Below, in pieces: positions 1-8,359 of a DNA stretch of 64,000 nucleotides (positions within the stretch are counted from its first letter, which is position 1; each line of letters opens with the position of its first letter). The notes under the pieces were generated by a model that had not been told where the DNA came from, ran no database searches, and saw only the letters and a program-made list of their open reading frames with translations. Made by a program: the position numbers and the translations under genes. The DNA is from Gemmiger gallinarum (lineage in GTDB: Bacteria > Bacillota > Clostridia > Oscillospirales > Ruminococcaceae), in the NCBI RefSeq assembly GCF_014982805.1, contig NZ_JADCKC010000004.1, positions 62,001 to 126,000 on the forward strand, given 5' to 3'.

Positions 1-16
1 GTGCCGCAAAATCCGC

Positions 17-22
17 TATAAT
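17..22 (+). promoter_or_regulatory. -10 hexamer of the sugar ABC importer operon
   Basis: A perfect TATAAT lies 53 bases before the ATPase start codon. The -35 would fall before the window, so only half of the promoter can be seen. The transcript would begin near position 29 and read through the four-gene importer operon. Confidence 0.45.
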
Positions 23-74
23 CGGTAGCAGGAATGCAAAAAATGCTTTGATTTTCGGCAGGGAGATGTTCCAG

Positions 75-1193
75 ATGAATATAACGTTGCAGGAGCTCAC
101 CAAACGGTTTCCCGCCCGGGGCCGCAAGGCAAAGGGCGAGACCACCGCTGTGGATTCGCTGAGCTTTACCATTCCCGACGGCATGCTGGTGGGACTGCTG
201 GGGCCTTCGGGCTGCGGCAAGTCCACCACCCTCAACATGATCTGCGGGCTGGAGACTCCCACCTCCGGCCATATCTTCTTTGGGGAGGAGGACGTTACCG
301 CCCTGCCTCCCGAGCTGCGGGGGGTGGGCATGGTGTTCCAGAACTACGCCCTCTACCCCCATCTCACCGTGATGCAGAATATCCTCTTCCCCCTGGAAAA
401 TCTCAAGGGCAAGGCCCGCCCCACCCGGGAGCAGATGCGTGACCGCGCCCTGGAGGCCGCCCGCCTGGTCCAGATTGAGGATCTCCTCGACCGGCGGCCC
501 AAGGAATTGTCCGGCGGCCAGCAGCAGCGGGTGGCCATCGCCCGGGCGCTGGTCAAGATGCCCCGGGTGCTTTTGCTGGACGAGCCCCTGTCCAACCTGG
601 ACGCCCGGCTGCGCCTGCAGACCCGGGAGGAGATCTGCAAAATCCAGAAAAAGACCGGCATCACCACCCTCTTCGTCACCCACGATCAGGAGGAGGCCAT
701 GAGCATCTCCGACCGCATCGTGGTCATGAAGGAGGGCGTCCTCATGCAGCAGGGCGCCCCCCAGCAGGTCTACGACGACCCCGCCAACCTGTTTGTGGCG
801 AAATTTCTGGGCACCCCGCCCATCAACGTCTTTGAGGGAGAAGTCAAAGGCGGAATGCTCACCCTGGCCGGCCAGAAGGTCCTCCCCGTTCCCGGCGCTC
901 CCGACCGCAGGGTCTGGGCAGGCGTGCGGCCGGAGGGCTTTGTCCCCGCCGCCGACGGCGCCCTGACCTGCGAGCTGAGCCGGGTGGAGGTGCTGGGCCG
1001 GGATGTGAGCATCGTCTGCGCCCATCCTGCCTGCCCGGCAGGCACCCTGCGGGCCATTCTCCGCTCCGAGCACGAGGTGGACCCTGCCGCCAAACAGGTG
1101 TCCTTTGCCCTGCGCCCTGAAAAGACCTTCCTCTTTGACCGGGAGACCGAGGTCCGCATTCCCTTTGCGGTGCCCGCCCCGGCCGGGGACTGA
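75..1193 (+). CDS. Carbohydrate ABC importer ATP-binding protein (MsmK/UgpC/MalK type)
   Basis: Cytoplasmic ATPase that powers a CUT1-type carbohydrate importer. The 372-residue protein has the full ABC set: Walker A GPSGCGKST at 43-51, Q-loop glutamine at 89, LSGGQ at 145-149, Walker B LLLDEP at 166-171, and the switch histidine at 203. The domain of about 135 residues after the ATPase is the regulatory TOBE/OB part typical of MalK and UgpC. An upstream ATG in frame at 48 is rejected because GGGAG at 61-65 sits nine bases before the ATG at 75. It is the first gene of an operon with two permeases and a binding protein. MsmK-type ATPases often serve several importers, so the substrate is not fixed by this gene. 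Confidence 0.93.
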   Translation: MNITLQELTKRFPARGRKAKGETTAVDSLSFTIPDGMLVGLLGPSGCGKSTTLNMICGLETPTSGHIFFGEEDVTALPPELRGVGMVFQNYALYPHLTVMQNILFPLENLKGKARPTREQMRDRALEAARLVQIEDLLDRRPKELSGGQQQRVAIARALVKMPRVLLLDEPLSNLDARLRLQTREEICKIQKKTGITTLFVTHDQEEAMSISDRIVVMKEGVLMQQGAPQQVYDDPANLFVAKFLGTPPINVFEGEVKGGMLTLAGQKVLPVPGAPDRRVWAGVRPEGFVPAADGALTCELSRVEVLGRDVSIVCAHPACPAGTLRAILRSEHEVDPAAKQVSFALRPEKTFLFDRETEVRIPFAVPAPAGD

Positions 1194-1216
1194 CCCGGAC
1201 AAAGGAGGAGAAATCC

Positions 1217-2107
1217 ATGGACCGCAATTCCAAAAAAGCATGGCTCTACCTGCTGCCGTCGCTGATTTTGCTGGGGCTCTTTCTGGTCTACCCCCTCATC
1301 GACGTGTTCGTCTACTCCTTTGAGGAGTGCTTCAACTTTGCCTCCCAGACCTATGAGGGCGTGGGCCTCTACAACTATCTCTACGTCCTCCACGACCCCT
1401 ACTTTCTGCAGGCGGTGGAGAACACCTTTGTGCTGGTCATCATCACGGTGCCGGTATCCACCGGGCTGGCCCTGCTCATCTCCACGGGCTTAAGCTCCAT
1501 CCAGCCCCTGCGCAATCTCTTCCAGACCGTCTACTTCCTGCCCTATGTCACCAACACCCTGGCTGTGGGCCTCGTCTTTATGGTGCTCTTCCAGAAAACC
1601 GAGTACACCGACGGCCTCATCAATCTGGTGATTCAGCTCTTCGGGGGGGAGAGCATCGACTTCATCAACGGTCCCCACTGGGCCAAGATGTTCGTCCTCT
1701 GCTTCTACACCGTCTGGGTGGTCATGCCCTTCAAGATTCTGGTGCTCACCAGTGCTCTGGCATCGGTGAATCCCGACTACTACAAGGCCGCCCGGGTGGA
1801 CGGCACCTCCCGCACCCGCATCTTCTTCCGCATCACTTTGCCCATGATCTCCCCCATGCTGGTGTATCTGGTCATCACCGGCTTCATCGGCGCGTTCAAG
1901 GCCTACAGCGACGCGGTGGCCCTCTTCGGCACCGACCTCAACGCCGCAGGCATGAACACCATCGTGGGTTATGTCTACGACATGCTCTACGGGGACAGCG
2001 GCGGGTATCCGTCCTATGCTTCGGCGGCGGCGATCATCCTGTTCGTCATTGTGCTGACCATCACCTGCATCAACCTGCTTGTCACCCGCAAGCAGGTCCG
2101 GGAATAA
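1217..2107 (+). CDS. Carbohydrate ABC importer permease 1 (MalF/UgpA type)
   Basis: Integral membrane permease of 296 residues with about six hydrophobic segments. The cytoplasmic EAA coupling loop that docks on the ATPase is visible as YYKAARVDGTSRTRIFFRI. The short N-terminus before the first helix is typical of UgpA/LacF rather than the longer MalF. AAAGGAGG ends ten bases before the ATG. The gene lies 23 bases after the ATPase gene and 13 bases before its partner permease, so the two form a heterodimeric channel. The substrate cannot be read from the sequence. Confidence 0.92.
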   Translation: MDRNSKKAWLYLLPSLILLGLFLVYPLIDVFVYSFEECFNFASQTYEGVGLYNYLYVLHDPYFLQAVENTFVLVIITVPVSTGLALLISTGLSSIQPLRNLFQTVYFLPYVTNTLAVGLVFMVLFQKTEYTDGLINLVIQLFGGESIDFINGPHWAKMFVLCFYTVWVVMPFKILVLTSALASVNPDYYKAARVDGTSRTRIFFRITLPMISPMLVYLVITGFIGAFKAYSDAVALFGTDLNAAGMNTIVGYVYDMLYGDSGGYPSYASAAAIILFVIVLTITCINLLVTRKQVRE

Positions 2108-2120
2108 GGGGGCGTACCGT

Positions 2121-2996
2121 ATGACATCCCATAAGGACTATGAAACCATGCAGCGGGCCGCCCGGCGCAAAAGCGGCCTGCTTCAGGCGCTGACTTATCT
2201 GGGGCTCAGCATCTGGGCGGTGGTGGTGCTGTTCCCCTTCTACTGGATGGTGCTCACCTCCCTGAAAAGCTACGGCGCCTACAACTCGGAACACACACCG
2301 GTGTTTTTCACCCTGTCCCCCACCCTGGAAAACTACGAAAACGCCTTCACGGCGGTTCCTCTGGGGGGCTATCTGCTCAACACCCTGATTTTTGCCGTGG
2401 CCACCACCGCCATCATGGTGGTGGTGAGCACCCTGGCCGCCTACGCCTTTGCCCGGCTGAAATTCCGGGGCAAGAATCTGCTGTTCGGCCTGTTTCTCTC
2501 CATGATGATGATCCCCAGCGAGCTGGTGGTCATCACCAACTTTGTCACCATCACCAACTGGGATATGCGCAACAGCTTTCCCGGTCTGATTCTGCCCTCC
2601 ATCACCTCGGTGTTCTACATCTACCTGCTCAAGGAGAGCTTTGAGCAGGTACCCGACGAGCTCTACCGGGCTGCCAAGGTGGACGGCACCTCCGACCTGA
2701 AATATCTGTGGAAGGTCATGATCCCCATCTGCCGCCCCACCATCGTCACCATCACCATCTTAAAGCTCATCGAGTGCTGGAATTCCTACGTCTGGCCCCG
2801 GCTCATCACCGACGATCAGGCCTATTTCCTGGTATCCAACGGCATCCAGGAGATCCGGGAAAACGGCTTCGGCCGGGAGAACGTCCCCGCCATGATGGCC
2901 GCCGTGGTGGTCATCTCGGTGCCGCTGATTCTGCTCTTCCTGGCCTTCCGCAACAAGATCATGGAGGGCGTTTCCAGAGGAGGGATGAAGGGATGA
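2121..2996 (+). CDS. Carbohydrate ABC importer permease 2 (MalG/UgpE type)
   Basis: Second channel subunit, 291 residues, starting MTSHKDYETMQRAARR, with the EAA-type coupling loop LYRAAKVDGTSDLKYLWKV. The start at 2121 has a purine-rich AAGGGGG at 2106-2112 just after the stop of the previous gene; an in-frame start at 2079 would overlap that gene without a ribosome site. The stop overlaps the binding-protein start as ATGA, which implies translational coupling. CUT1 importers always carry two such permeases. Confidence 0.92.
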   Translation: MTSHKDYETMQRAARRKSGLLQALTYLGLSIWAVVVLFPFYWMVLTSLKSYGAYNSEHTPVFFTLSPTLENYENAFTAVPLGGYLLNTLIFAVATTAIMVVVSTLAAYAFARLKFRGKNLLFGLFLSMMMIPSELVVITNFVTITNWDMRNSFPGLILPSITSVFYIYLLKESFEQVPDELYRAAKVDGTSDLKYLWKVMIPICRPTIVTITILKLIECWNSYVWPRLITDDQAYFLVSNGIQEIRENGFGRENVPAMMAAVVVISVPLILLFLAFRNKIMEGVSRGGMKG

Positions 2997-4597
2997 AAGC
3001 AACACGCATCCTTGCCGCCGGGGCGGCCCTGGTTATGGGGCTTTCCCTCTTCACCGGCTGTCACGGCAGCCGGGAGCAGGCGGCCTTCACGGTGCCGGAG
3101 GCCTTCGACACCTCCCGGGATTACGAGATCACCTTCTGGGCCAAAAACGACACCAACAAGCACCAGACCGACATCTACAAGCAGGCCATTGAGGATTTCC
3201 AGACCCTCTATCCCAACATCACGGTGACCCTGCGCCTCTACACCGACTACGGCGACATCTACAACGATGTCATCACCAACATTTCCACCGGCACCACCCC
3301 CAACGTCTGCATCACCTACCCCGACCACATCGCCACCTACATGACCGGCGACAACGTGGTGGTGCCGCTGGACGACCTGATGGCGGACGACAAGTACGGT
3401 CTGGGGGGCAGCGAGGTGGCCTTCGACGGCCCCACTAAAGACGAGATCGTGCTCCAGTTTCTGGACGAGTGCCGTCTGGGCGGGCACACCTACGCCCTGC
3501 CCTACATGCGCTCCACCGAGGCCTGCTACGTGAACAAGACCTACGTGGAGGCCCTGGGCTACACCCTGCCCGACACCCTGACCTGGGACTTTGTGTGGGA
3601 GGTGTCCGAGGCGGCGGCCGCCACCAAGGGGGCCGACGGCGTCTACAGCATCAACGGCCAGGAAGTGCTGATCCCCTTCCTCTACAAGTCCACCGACAAC
3701 ATGATGATCCAGATGCTGCGCCAGAAGGACGCGGGCTACTCCACCGAGGCGGGGGACATCCAGCTCTTCAACGACACCGCCAGGGATCTGCTGCTGGACA
3801 TTGCCGACCACAAGGCCAAAGGGGCCTTCTCCACCTTCAAGATCTCCGGCTATCCGGCCAACTTTTTGAACGCCGGGCAGTGCATCTTTGCGGTGGACTC
3901 CACGGCGGGCTCCACCTGGATGGGCTCCGACGCGCCCCTGGTGGACATCGACAAGGACGAGATCGTGGATTTTGAGACGGCCGTCTACCCGGTGCCCCAG
4001 TTCGACCCCGACCATCCCCAAATGATCTCTCAGGGGCCTTCGGTCTGCATTTTCAACAAGGACGACCCTCAGGAAGTTCTGGCCTCCTGGCTGTTCACCC
4101 AGTATCTGCTCACCAATGAGGTGCAGATCGCCTACTCCCAGACCGAGGGCTACGTTCCCGTGACCACCAAGGCCCAGAGCGACCCCGAATACCAGGATTA
4201 CCTCAGCCGGGGCGGCGAGGACAACGACACCCATTACGCCGTCAAGATCCAGGCAGTGCAGCTGCTGCTGGACCATCTGGACGACACCTTCATCACCCCG
4301 GTGTTCAACGGTTCCGCCTCCCTGCGTGACGCAGCGGGTCAGCTCATCGAGAGCGTGGTCAAGTCGGTGCGGCGCAACCAGCCGGTGGATGCCTCCACCA
4401 TCGACCAGCTCTACACCGACACGGCGGCCCTCTACCACCTGGATTCGGTGTCTGCCACCGGCGGCAAGGTGGACCTGGGCCCCCTGCCCGGCACCGCCGT
4501 CGCCCTGCTGGCCGGCCTCGCCATCGCCTGGGCGGGCATCCTGCTCTATCTGGTCATCCTCCGGGTCAGAGGCCGCAAGGCCCGCCGGAAGGACTGA
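2993..4597 (+). CDS. Extracellular sugar-binding lipoprotein with an extra C-terminal membrane helix
   Basis: Substrate-binding protein of the importer, 534 residues. It begins with a lipoprotein signal ending in LFTGC, so the cysteine near residue 23 should be lipidated. The body looks like a family 1 solute-binding protein, with YEITFWAKND near the mature N-terminus. After the binding domain comes a hydrophobic stretch of about 25 residues (near 496-522) followed by the basic tail RVRGRKARRKD, which looks like a stop-transfer anchor. CUT1 binding proteins normally end after the globular domain, so this one may be anchored at both ends. The ATGA overlap with the upstream permease sets the start. 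Confidence 0.9.
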   Translation: MKATRILAAGAALVMGLSLFTGCHGSREQAAFTVPEAFDTSRDYEITFWAKNDTNKHQTDIYKQAIEDFQTLYPNITVTLRLYTDYGDIYNDVITNISTGTTPNVCITYPDHIATYMTGDNVVVPLDDLMADDKYGLGGSEVAFDGPTKDEIVLQFLDECRLGGHTYALPYMRSTEACYVNKTYVEALGYTLPDTLTWDFVWEVSEAAAATKGADGVYSINGQEVLIPFLYKSTDNMMIQMLRQKDAGYSTEAGDIQLFNDTARDLLLDIADHKAKGAFSTFKISGYPANFLNAGQCIFAVDSTAGSTWMGSDAPLVDIDKDEIVDFETAVYPVPQFDPDHPQMISQGPSVCIFNKDDPQEVLASWLFTQYLLTNEVQIAYSQTEGYVPVTTKAQSDPEYQDYLSRGGEDNDTHYAVKIQAVQLLLDHLDDTFITPVFNGSASLRDAAGQLIESVVKSVRRNQPVDASTIDQLYTDTAALYHLDSVSATGGKVDLGPLPGTAVALLAGLAIAWAGILLYLVILRVRGRKARRKD

Positions 4598-4620
4598 GCC
4601 GCGCTCTCCGCACAGATGCC

Positions 4621-4666
4621 AAAAGCCGCTCTGCCGGGCGGGTTTCCCGGGCGGAGCGGCTTTTTC
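4621..4666 (+). terminator. Intrinsic terminator of the sugar importer operon
   Basis: A long GC-rich hairpin (AAAAGCCGCTC at the left, GAGCGGC at the right) is followed directly by TTTTTCTT. It begins 23 bases after the binding-protein stop. Confidence 0.88.
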
Positions 4667-4696
4667 TTGCCCTTTTTCCCCTCCCTGTGCTATGCT
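4667..4696 (+). promoter_or_regulatory. Probable aroD promoter
   Basis: TTGCCC at 4667-4672, an 18-base spacer and TATGCT at 4691-4696, placed between the upstream terminator and aroD. Predicted start near 4703. Confidence 0.5.
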
Positions 4697-4729
4697 GGTA
4701 ACAGAAACTGCATCCGGGAGGGGTTTGTC

Positions 4730-5512
4730 ATGTCTGTTGTCAGTGTCCGGAACGTCCGCATCGGGGCGGGGCGGCCCAAGATCATCGTGCCCATTTTTGC
4801 CGCCGACGAGGCGGAGGCGGTAGCCCAGGCCAAAGCCCTGGCGGAGACCGCCGCCGACCTGGCCGAGCTGCGCCTGGACCCCCTGCGGGAGGCGGACGGT
4901 TCCCTGCCCGGCGCCGGGGCCCTCTGCCGGGTGTTGGCCGCCGTGCGAAAGGCTCTGCCTGAGCACCTGCCCCTGCTGGTCACCATGCGCACCGCCGCTG
5001 AGGGCGGCCAACGCGCTTATGCTCCCGGCGACTACATTACCCTGCTGGAGGTTCTCTGTACCGAAGAGCGGGCGGACCTCATTGACATGGAGCTGCACAC
5101 CGCCGGGGACACGCTGCCCCGGCTCTGCCGGATGGCCCACCGCCATGGAGGCGCGGTGGTGGCCTCCATGCACGACTTTGCCAAAACCCCGCCCCGGGAG
5201 GAGATGGCGGCCTCCCTTCGCGCCATGGCGGAGAAGGGTGCCGACATCTGCAAGCTGGCGGTGATGCCCCGCACTGCCGCCGACGCCGCCGAGCTGCTGG
5301 CCGCCACCGCCGAGGCAAGGGCCGCCCTGCCGGGGATGCCCCTCATCACCATGGCCATGGGTCCCCTGGGGGCGGTGACCCGGGTGTGCGGCGGGGCCTT
5401 CGGGTCGGACGCCACCTTCGGCACGGCGGGGACCTCCTCCGCCCCCGGCCAGCCCGACGCCGCAGCCCTGCGCCGGGCGCTGGATGCCCTGGACGCCTGC
5501 CTGAACGGCTGA
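4730..5512 (+). CDS. aroD: Type I 3-dehydroquinate dehydratase
   Basis: Converts 3-dehydroquinate to 3-dehydroshikimate in the shikimate pathway by a Schiff-base mechanism. The 260-residue protein has the family marks in order: AELRLD near 45-50, the general-base histidine in VVASMHDF (H148) and the Schiff-base lysine in ICKLAVMP (K175). GGGAGGGG at 4716-4723 sets the ATG at 4730; the longer in-frame N-terminus would run back through the terminator. Length is normal for the family. It is followed after 35 bases by a methyltransferase gene, probably in the same transcript. Confidence 0.94.
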   Translation: MSVVSVRNVRIGAGRPKIIVPIFAADEAEAVAQAKALAETAADLAELRLDPLREADGSLPGAGALCRVLAAVRKALPEHLPLLVTMRTAAEGGQRAYAPGDYITLLEVLCTEERADLIDMELHTAGDTLPRLCRMAHRHGGAVVASMHDFAKTPPREEMAASLRAMAEKGADICKLAVMPRTAADAAELLAATAEARAALPGMPLITMAMGPLGAVTRVCGGAFGSDATFGTAGTSSAPGQPDAAALRRALDALDACLNG

Positions 5513-5547
5513 GACCCAGCCGTCAAAAGAGCCCAAAAGGAGCCCTC

Positions 5548-6240
5548 ATGCCAAACATTGAAATTTTAGACCACGGCACCAGAGTCTTCACCGGGCCGGG
5601 GGCAACCTTCGGCACCGACGCGTTGCTGCTGGCCCGGTTTCTCCAGCCGAAGCCCGGTATCCCCGCCGTGGACCTGTGCAGCGGATGCGGCATCGTCTCC
5701 CTGGCCTGGCACGACGCCGGGCACCGGGGCCGCTGCCTGGCCCTGGAGATCGACCCCGCCGCCCACAGCCTCTGCGCCGCCGGGGTAGCAGAAAACGGCC
5801 CCGACGCCACCCACATCCTGCCGGTGCAGGCCGACCTGCGGAGCTACGCCCTCACCGGCCCCGAGAAAAACAGCTATGCCGTGGCGGCCTGCAACCCGCC
5901 CTATTTCACCGGGGGCTTTCGCAGCAGCGACCCCCGCCGGGCCGCCGCCCGTCACGACGACCTGTGCACCACCGCCGATGTGGCCGCCTGCGCCGCCCGC
6001 CTTTTGCAGAGCGGGGGCAAGCTGGCCCTGTGTCAGCGGCCGGAACAGATGGCGGCCGTCTTTGCCGCTTTGTGCGCCGCCGGGCTGGAGCCCAAGCGGG
6101 TGCAGCTGGTGCGGGCCGCCCCGGACAAAGCCCCCTGGCTGTTTCTGGTGGAAGCCCAGAAAGACCGCCGCCCCGGCCTGCGCTGGGAGCCGGACCTCAT
6201 CGTCCGGGCAGGGGTGGCCTACGGCCCCGGCCGGGAATGA
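5548..6240 (+). CDS. TrmN6/YfiC-like N6-adenine methyltransferase
   Basis: Predicted SAM-dependent methyltransferase of 230 residues, resembling the enzymes that methylate A37 of tRNA1(Val). The SAM-binding motif DLCSGCG is at 42-48 and the catalytic NPPY of N6-adenine enzymes at 116-119, after the acidic ALEID strand end. AAAAGGAG at 5535-5542 fixes the start at 5548 and excludes a longer frame that overlaps aroD. It sits behind aroD with no terminator between them. The exact target is inferred from family resemblance only. Confidence 0.85.
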   Translation: MPNIEILDHGTRVFTGPGATFGTDALLLARFLQPKPGIPAVDLCSGCGIVSLAWHDAGHRGRCLALEIDPAAHSLCAAGVAENGPDATHILPVQADLRSYALTGPEKNSYAVAACNPPYFTGGFRSSDPRRAAARHDDLCTTADVAACAARLLQSGGKLALCQRPEQMAAVFAALCAAGLEPKRVQLVRAAPDKAPWLFLVEAQKDRRPGLRWEPDLIVRAGVAYGPGRE

Positions 6241-6271
6241 TCTGCCGCCCCCTGACACAATATACAAAATC

Positions 6272-6316
6272 AGCCGCCCGCCTTTGACGCATCTGCCAAA
6301 GGCGGGCGGCTGTGTT
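6272..6316. terminator. Bidirectional intrinsic terminator
   Basis: A perfect 15-base-pair hairpin: AGCCGCCCGCCTTTG at 6272-6286 pairs with 6297-6311. A T-rich run follows on the plus strand and another on the minus strand (the plus strand reads ATATACAAAAT just before it). It separates the aroD unit from the convergent sigma-factor unit. Confidence 0.85.
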
Positions 6317-6350
6317 TGTTGTTTTTACAAATTGCCTGTTGACCGGGCGG

Positions 6351-7703
6351 TCAATCGGCAAGAAGTGTCCCCAGGGTATCCAGAGAGACGGCAGGCACGT
6401 AGTAGGGACGGTAGGAGTGGAGGCCGTCGGCGGTGTTCTCCCGCTCTCCCTCGTCGACGACAAAGCACCACATGGGCACGTAGTAGAGGGCCCGGCCGCC
6501 GGTATAGCAGAGGTAGCTCTCCGCCTGTTCAATGTCCGCCGCGGCGGGGGCGGATTCGTCGTACTGGGCGTTCAGGTAGCTGCCGCCGGCCAGCAGGGCG
6601 GCGGCCTCTTCCCGGGAAATGAGGGGGTACTCTCCCACACTCTCCGCCAGGGCGGCCCCGGGAATGGTGAGGCTGAGCAGTTTGCCCGTCCCGTCGGCGG
6701 AAAAGCTCGCCTGGGCCAGGTCGTACCCGGCCAGCTGTTCCGACGGCGTCTCCCCGGTGCGGTACAGCACGGCCCAGAACTGCTGCCGGGTGCCGTCGTA
6801 GGAGTAGTCGCCCCCCGTCAGCCCCATGGCGTCGTAGCCGCCCAGGGCGTCCAGCAGGCCGGCATTGGCTTTCAGGATGGTGTCGGCCTCTTCGGCGGCC
6901 TGCGCATCAGTGAGGGCGCCGGTCTCGTCCCCGGTCAGGGTGACGGTCAGGGTCAGTTCATTGTTGACGGACAGGCTGCCGCCGTCGGGCAGGTCCACCT
7001 CCATCCAGGCAAGGCCCGACCAGTAGTCCAGCTCGCTGCCGATGCCGAACTTTTCATACAGGCTTTGGGCCACCGCCTCGGGGTCCTGGGTGGACTCCTC
7101 GTCATAGCCGGTGGTCAGCTGGGCGTCATCGGCCAGGGCGGGGTCATAGCCCAGGGCCGTCAGGGCGGATCTCATGGTGTCGGTCATGGCGTCGGTGTTC
7201 AGGCAGCGCCCCGCCAGGGTACCGCGATAGATGGCCAGAGCCTGGGGCAGTTCCCCTTCCAGCGGGTCCACCCGGGCGATCTCGGTATAGTCGTAGGCCA
7301 TGAGGGCCACGCCGCTCCCCGCCCCGGAGGTCGGGGTCATCTTTTCCGCCAGTTCCGCCGGGATGCCCATGCTGCCGGCGCTCTTTTCCGACGCCGCATC
7401 ATCGGCGGCGTCATAGAAAGCCGGGGCCTGGGCGGTATCCGGGGCGGTCTCGGGGGCGGCATCCGCCGCGCCTCCCGCCGCCTCGTTCTGGAGCATGGCG
7501 CCGGCACTGCTCTTGGCTGAGAACATTCCCCGCCCAAAGGACAGGACCGCTGCGCCCACGATACAAAGGCAGGCCGCCACGGACAGAACACGGCCCATCA
7601 CCCGGCGGGGAGTCCAGGCAGGACGCCGGACCGGCCCGTCCGCCTCCTCCACCAGGTCCTCATCCACCATACCGATGGCTTCAAACAAATCTCGTGCGTT
7701 CAC
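6351..7703 (-). CDS. Membrane-anchored regulator (probable anti-sigma factor) paired with the ECF sigma factor
   Basis: A 450-residue protein: about 40 cytoplasmic residues, one membrane helix (VLSVAACLCIVGAAVLSFG) and an extracytoplasmic domain of about 380 residues with no domain I recognise. The GTG start at 7703 overlaps the sigma-factor stop as GTGA and has AGGAGGGGG at 7711-7719. Co-translation with an ECF sigma factor plus single-pass topology suggests an anti-sigma factor that senses outside the cell. The zinc anti-sigma signature (HxxxCxxC) is absent, so the mode of sigma binding is unknown. Confidence 0.7.
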   Translation of the reverse strand: MNARDLFEAIGMVDEDLVEEADGPVRRPAWTPRRVMGRVLSVAACLCIVGAAVLSFGRGMFSAKSSAGAMLQNEAAGGAADAAPETAPDTAQAPAFYDAADDAASEKSAGSMGIPAELAEKMTPTSGAGSGVALMAYDYTEIARVDPLEGELPQALAIYRGTLAGRCLNTDAMTDTMRSALTALGYDPALADDAQLTTGYDEESTQDPEAVAQSLYEKFGIGSELDYWSGLAWMEVDLPDGGSLSVNNELTLTVTLTGDETGALTDAQAAEEADTILKANAGLLDALGGYDAMGLTGGDYSYDGTRQQFWAVLYRTGETPSEQLAGYDLAQASFSADGTGKLLSLTIPGAALAESVGEYPLISREEAAALLAGGSYLNAQYDESAPAAADIEQAESYLCYTGGRALYYVPMWCFVVDEGERENTADGLHSYRPYYVPAVSLDTLGTLLAD

Positions 7704-8257
7704 AGATACACCCCCTCCTGTTCCAGATAGTGTTTCAGTTTGCCCCGGACCCGGTGCAGCGTCACCCGGACCTTGCTGTCGCTGATATGATAGCGCCTGG
7801 CAATGTCCGCCGTGGCGTCGCAGTACCAGTACCGGCGCAAAAAGATGCCCCGGCTTTCCTCCGGCAAAGTGCGCAGAAAGGCGCTGATCTGCCGGGCAGT
7901 CTCGGCAGCCTCCGCATGGTCGGCCACAGTGCCGGGGGCGGGCAGGCATTCGTCCAGTTCCAGCAGCACGCCGCCCAGGGTGCCGCCCCGCTTCTGGGCA
8001 GTGTCGTGGTCATGGCGGTCCAGAGCCAGATTGCGGGTGATCCGCCCCAGATAGGGCGCCAGCCGTCCCGGCCGGTTGGGCGGGATGCTGTTCCAGGCCG
8101 CAAGCCAGGTATCGTTTTCGCATTCTTCCGCATCCCGGCGGCTGGCCAGAATGTTGTAGGCGATGGTCCGGCAGTAGGCGCCGAACTTTTTCGCCGTCTC
8201 GGTGATGGCATTTTCATCCCGGGCAAAGTACAGCTCGACGATGGCATGATCCTCCAC
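7700..8257 (-). CDS. ECF-type RNA polymerase sigma factor
   Basis: A sigma-70 family factor of 185 residues with region 2 (FGAYCRTIAYNILASRRDAEECENDTWLAAW would be its core) and region 4 ending in a helix-turn-helix (ADIARRYHISDSKVRVTLHRVRGKL). The start needs judgement: ATG at 8263 is only two bases from AAGGAGG, while the GTG at 8257 has ideal spacing and gives VEDHAIVELYFARDENAI, so I prefer GTG. A sigma-type promoter resembling those used by ECF factors lies just upstream, which suggests autoregulation. It is translationally coupled to the downstream membrane regulator. Confidence 0.88.
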   Translation of the reverse strand: MEDHAIVELYFARDENAITETAKKFGAYCRTIAYNILASRRDAEECENDTWLAAWNSIPPNRPGRLAPYLGRITRNLALDRHDHDTAQKRGGTLGGVLLELDECLPAPGTVADHAEAAETARQISAFLRTLPEESRGIFLRRYWYCDATADIARRYHISDSKVRVTLHRVRGKLKHYLEQEGVYL

Positions 8258-8283
8258 AGCCATCTCCTCCTTTCTATCTGTAA

Positions 8284-8311
8284 CAAACGGCATTTTTGTC
8301 CCGCTGTTACA
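8284..8311 (-). promoter_or_regulatory. Predicted ECF-sigma promoter (autoregulatory)
   Basis: On the minus strand TGTAAC (8311-8306), a 16-base spacer and CGTTTG (8289-8284) fit the TGTAAC/CGT pattern of Bacillus ECF sigma promoters. Transcription would begin near 8277, just before the ribosome site. TGTAACA is also half of an inverted repeat with 8279-8285. Confidence 0.5.
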
Positions 8312-8345
8312 AAAAAGGCCCCGCCGGGCGGAGCCTTTTGCTTTT
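8311..8345 (-). terminator. Intrinsic terminator of the CorA gene
   Basis: Read on the minus strand, AAAAGGC-CCGCC pairs with GGCGG-GCC and a TTTTTT run follows. It begins 14 bases after the CorA stop and directly abuts the sigma-factor promoter. Confidence 0.8.
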
Positions 8346-8359
8346 TTGAAATTGTGCCG

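Noticed and set aside
2822-5536. 904-codon minus-strand open frame
   Set aside because: Antisense to the sugar-binding protein and aroD; compositionally biased and without a ribosome site.
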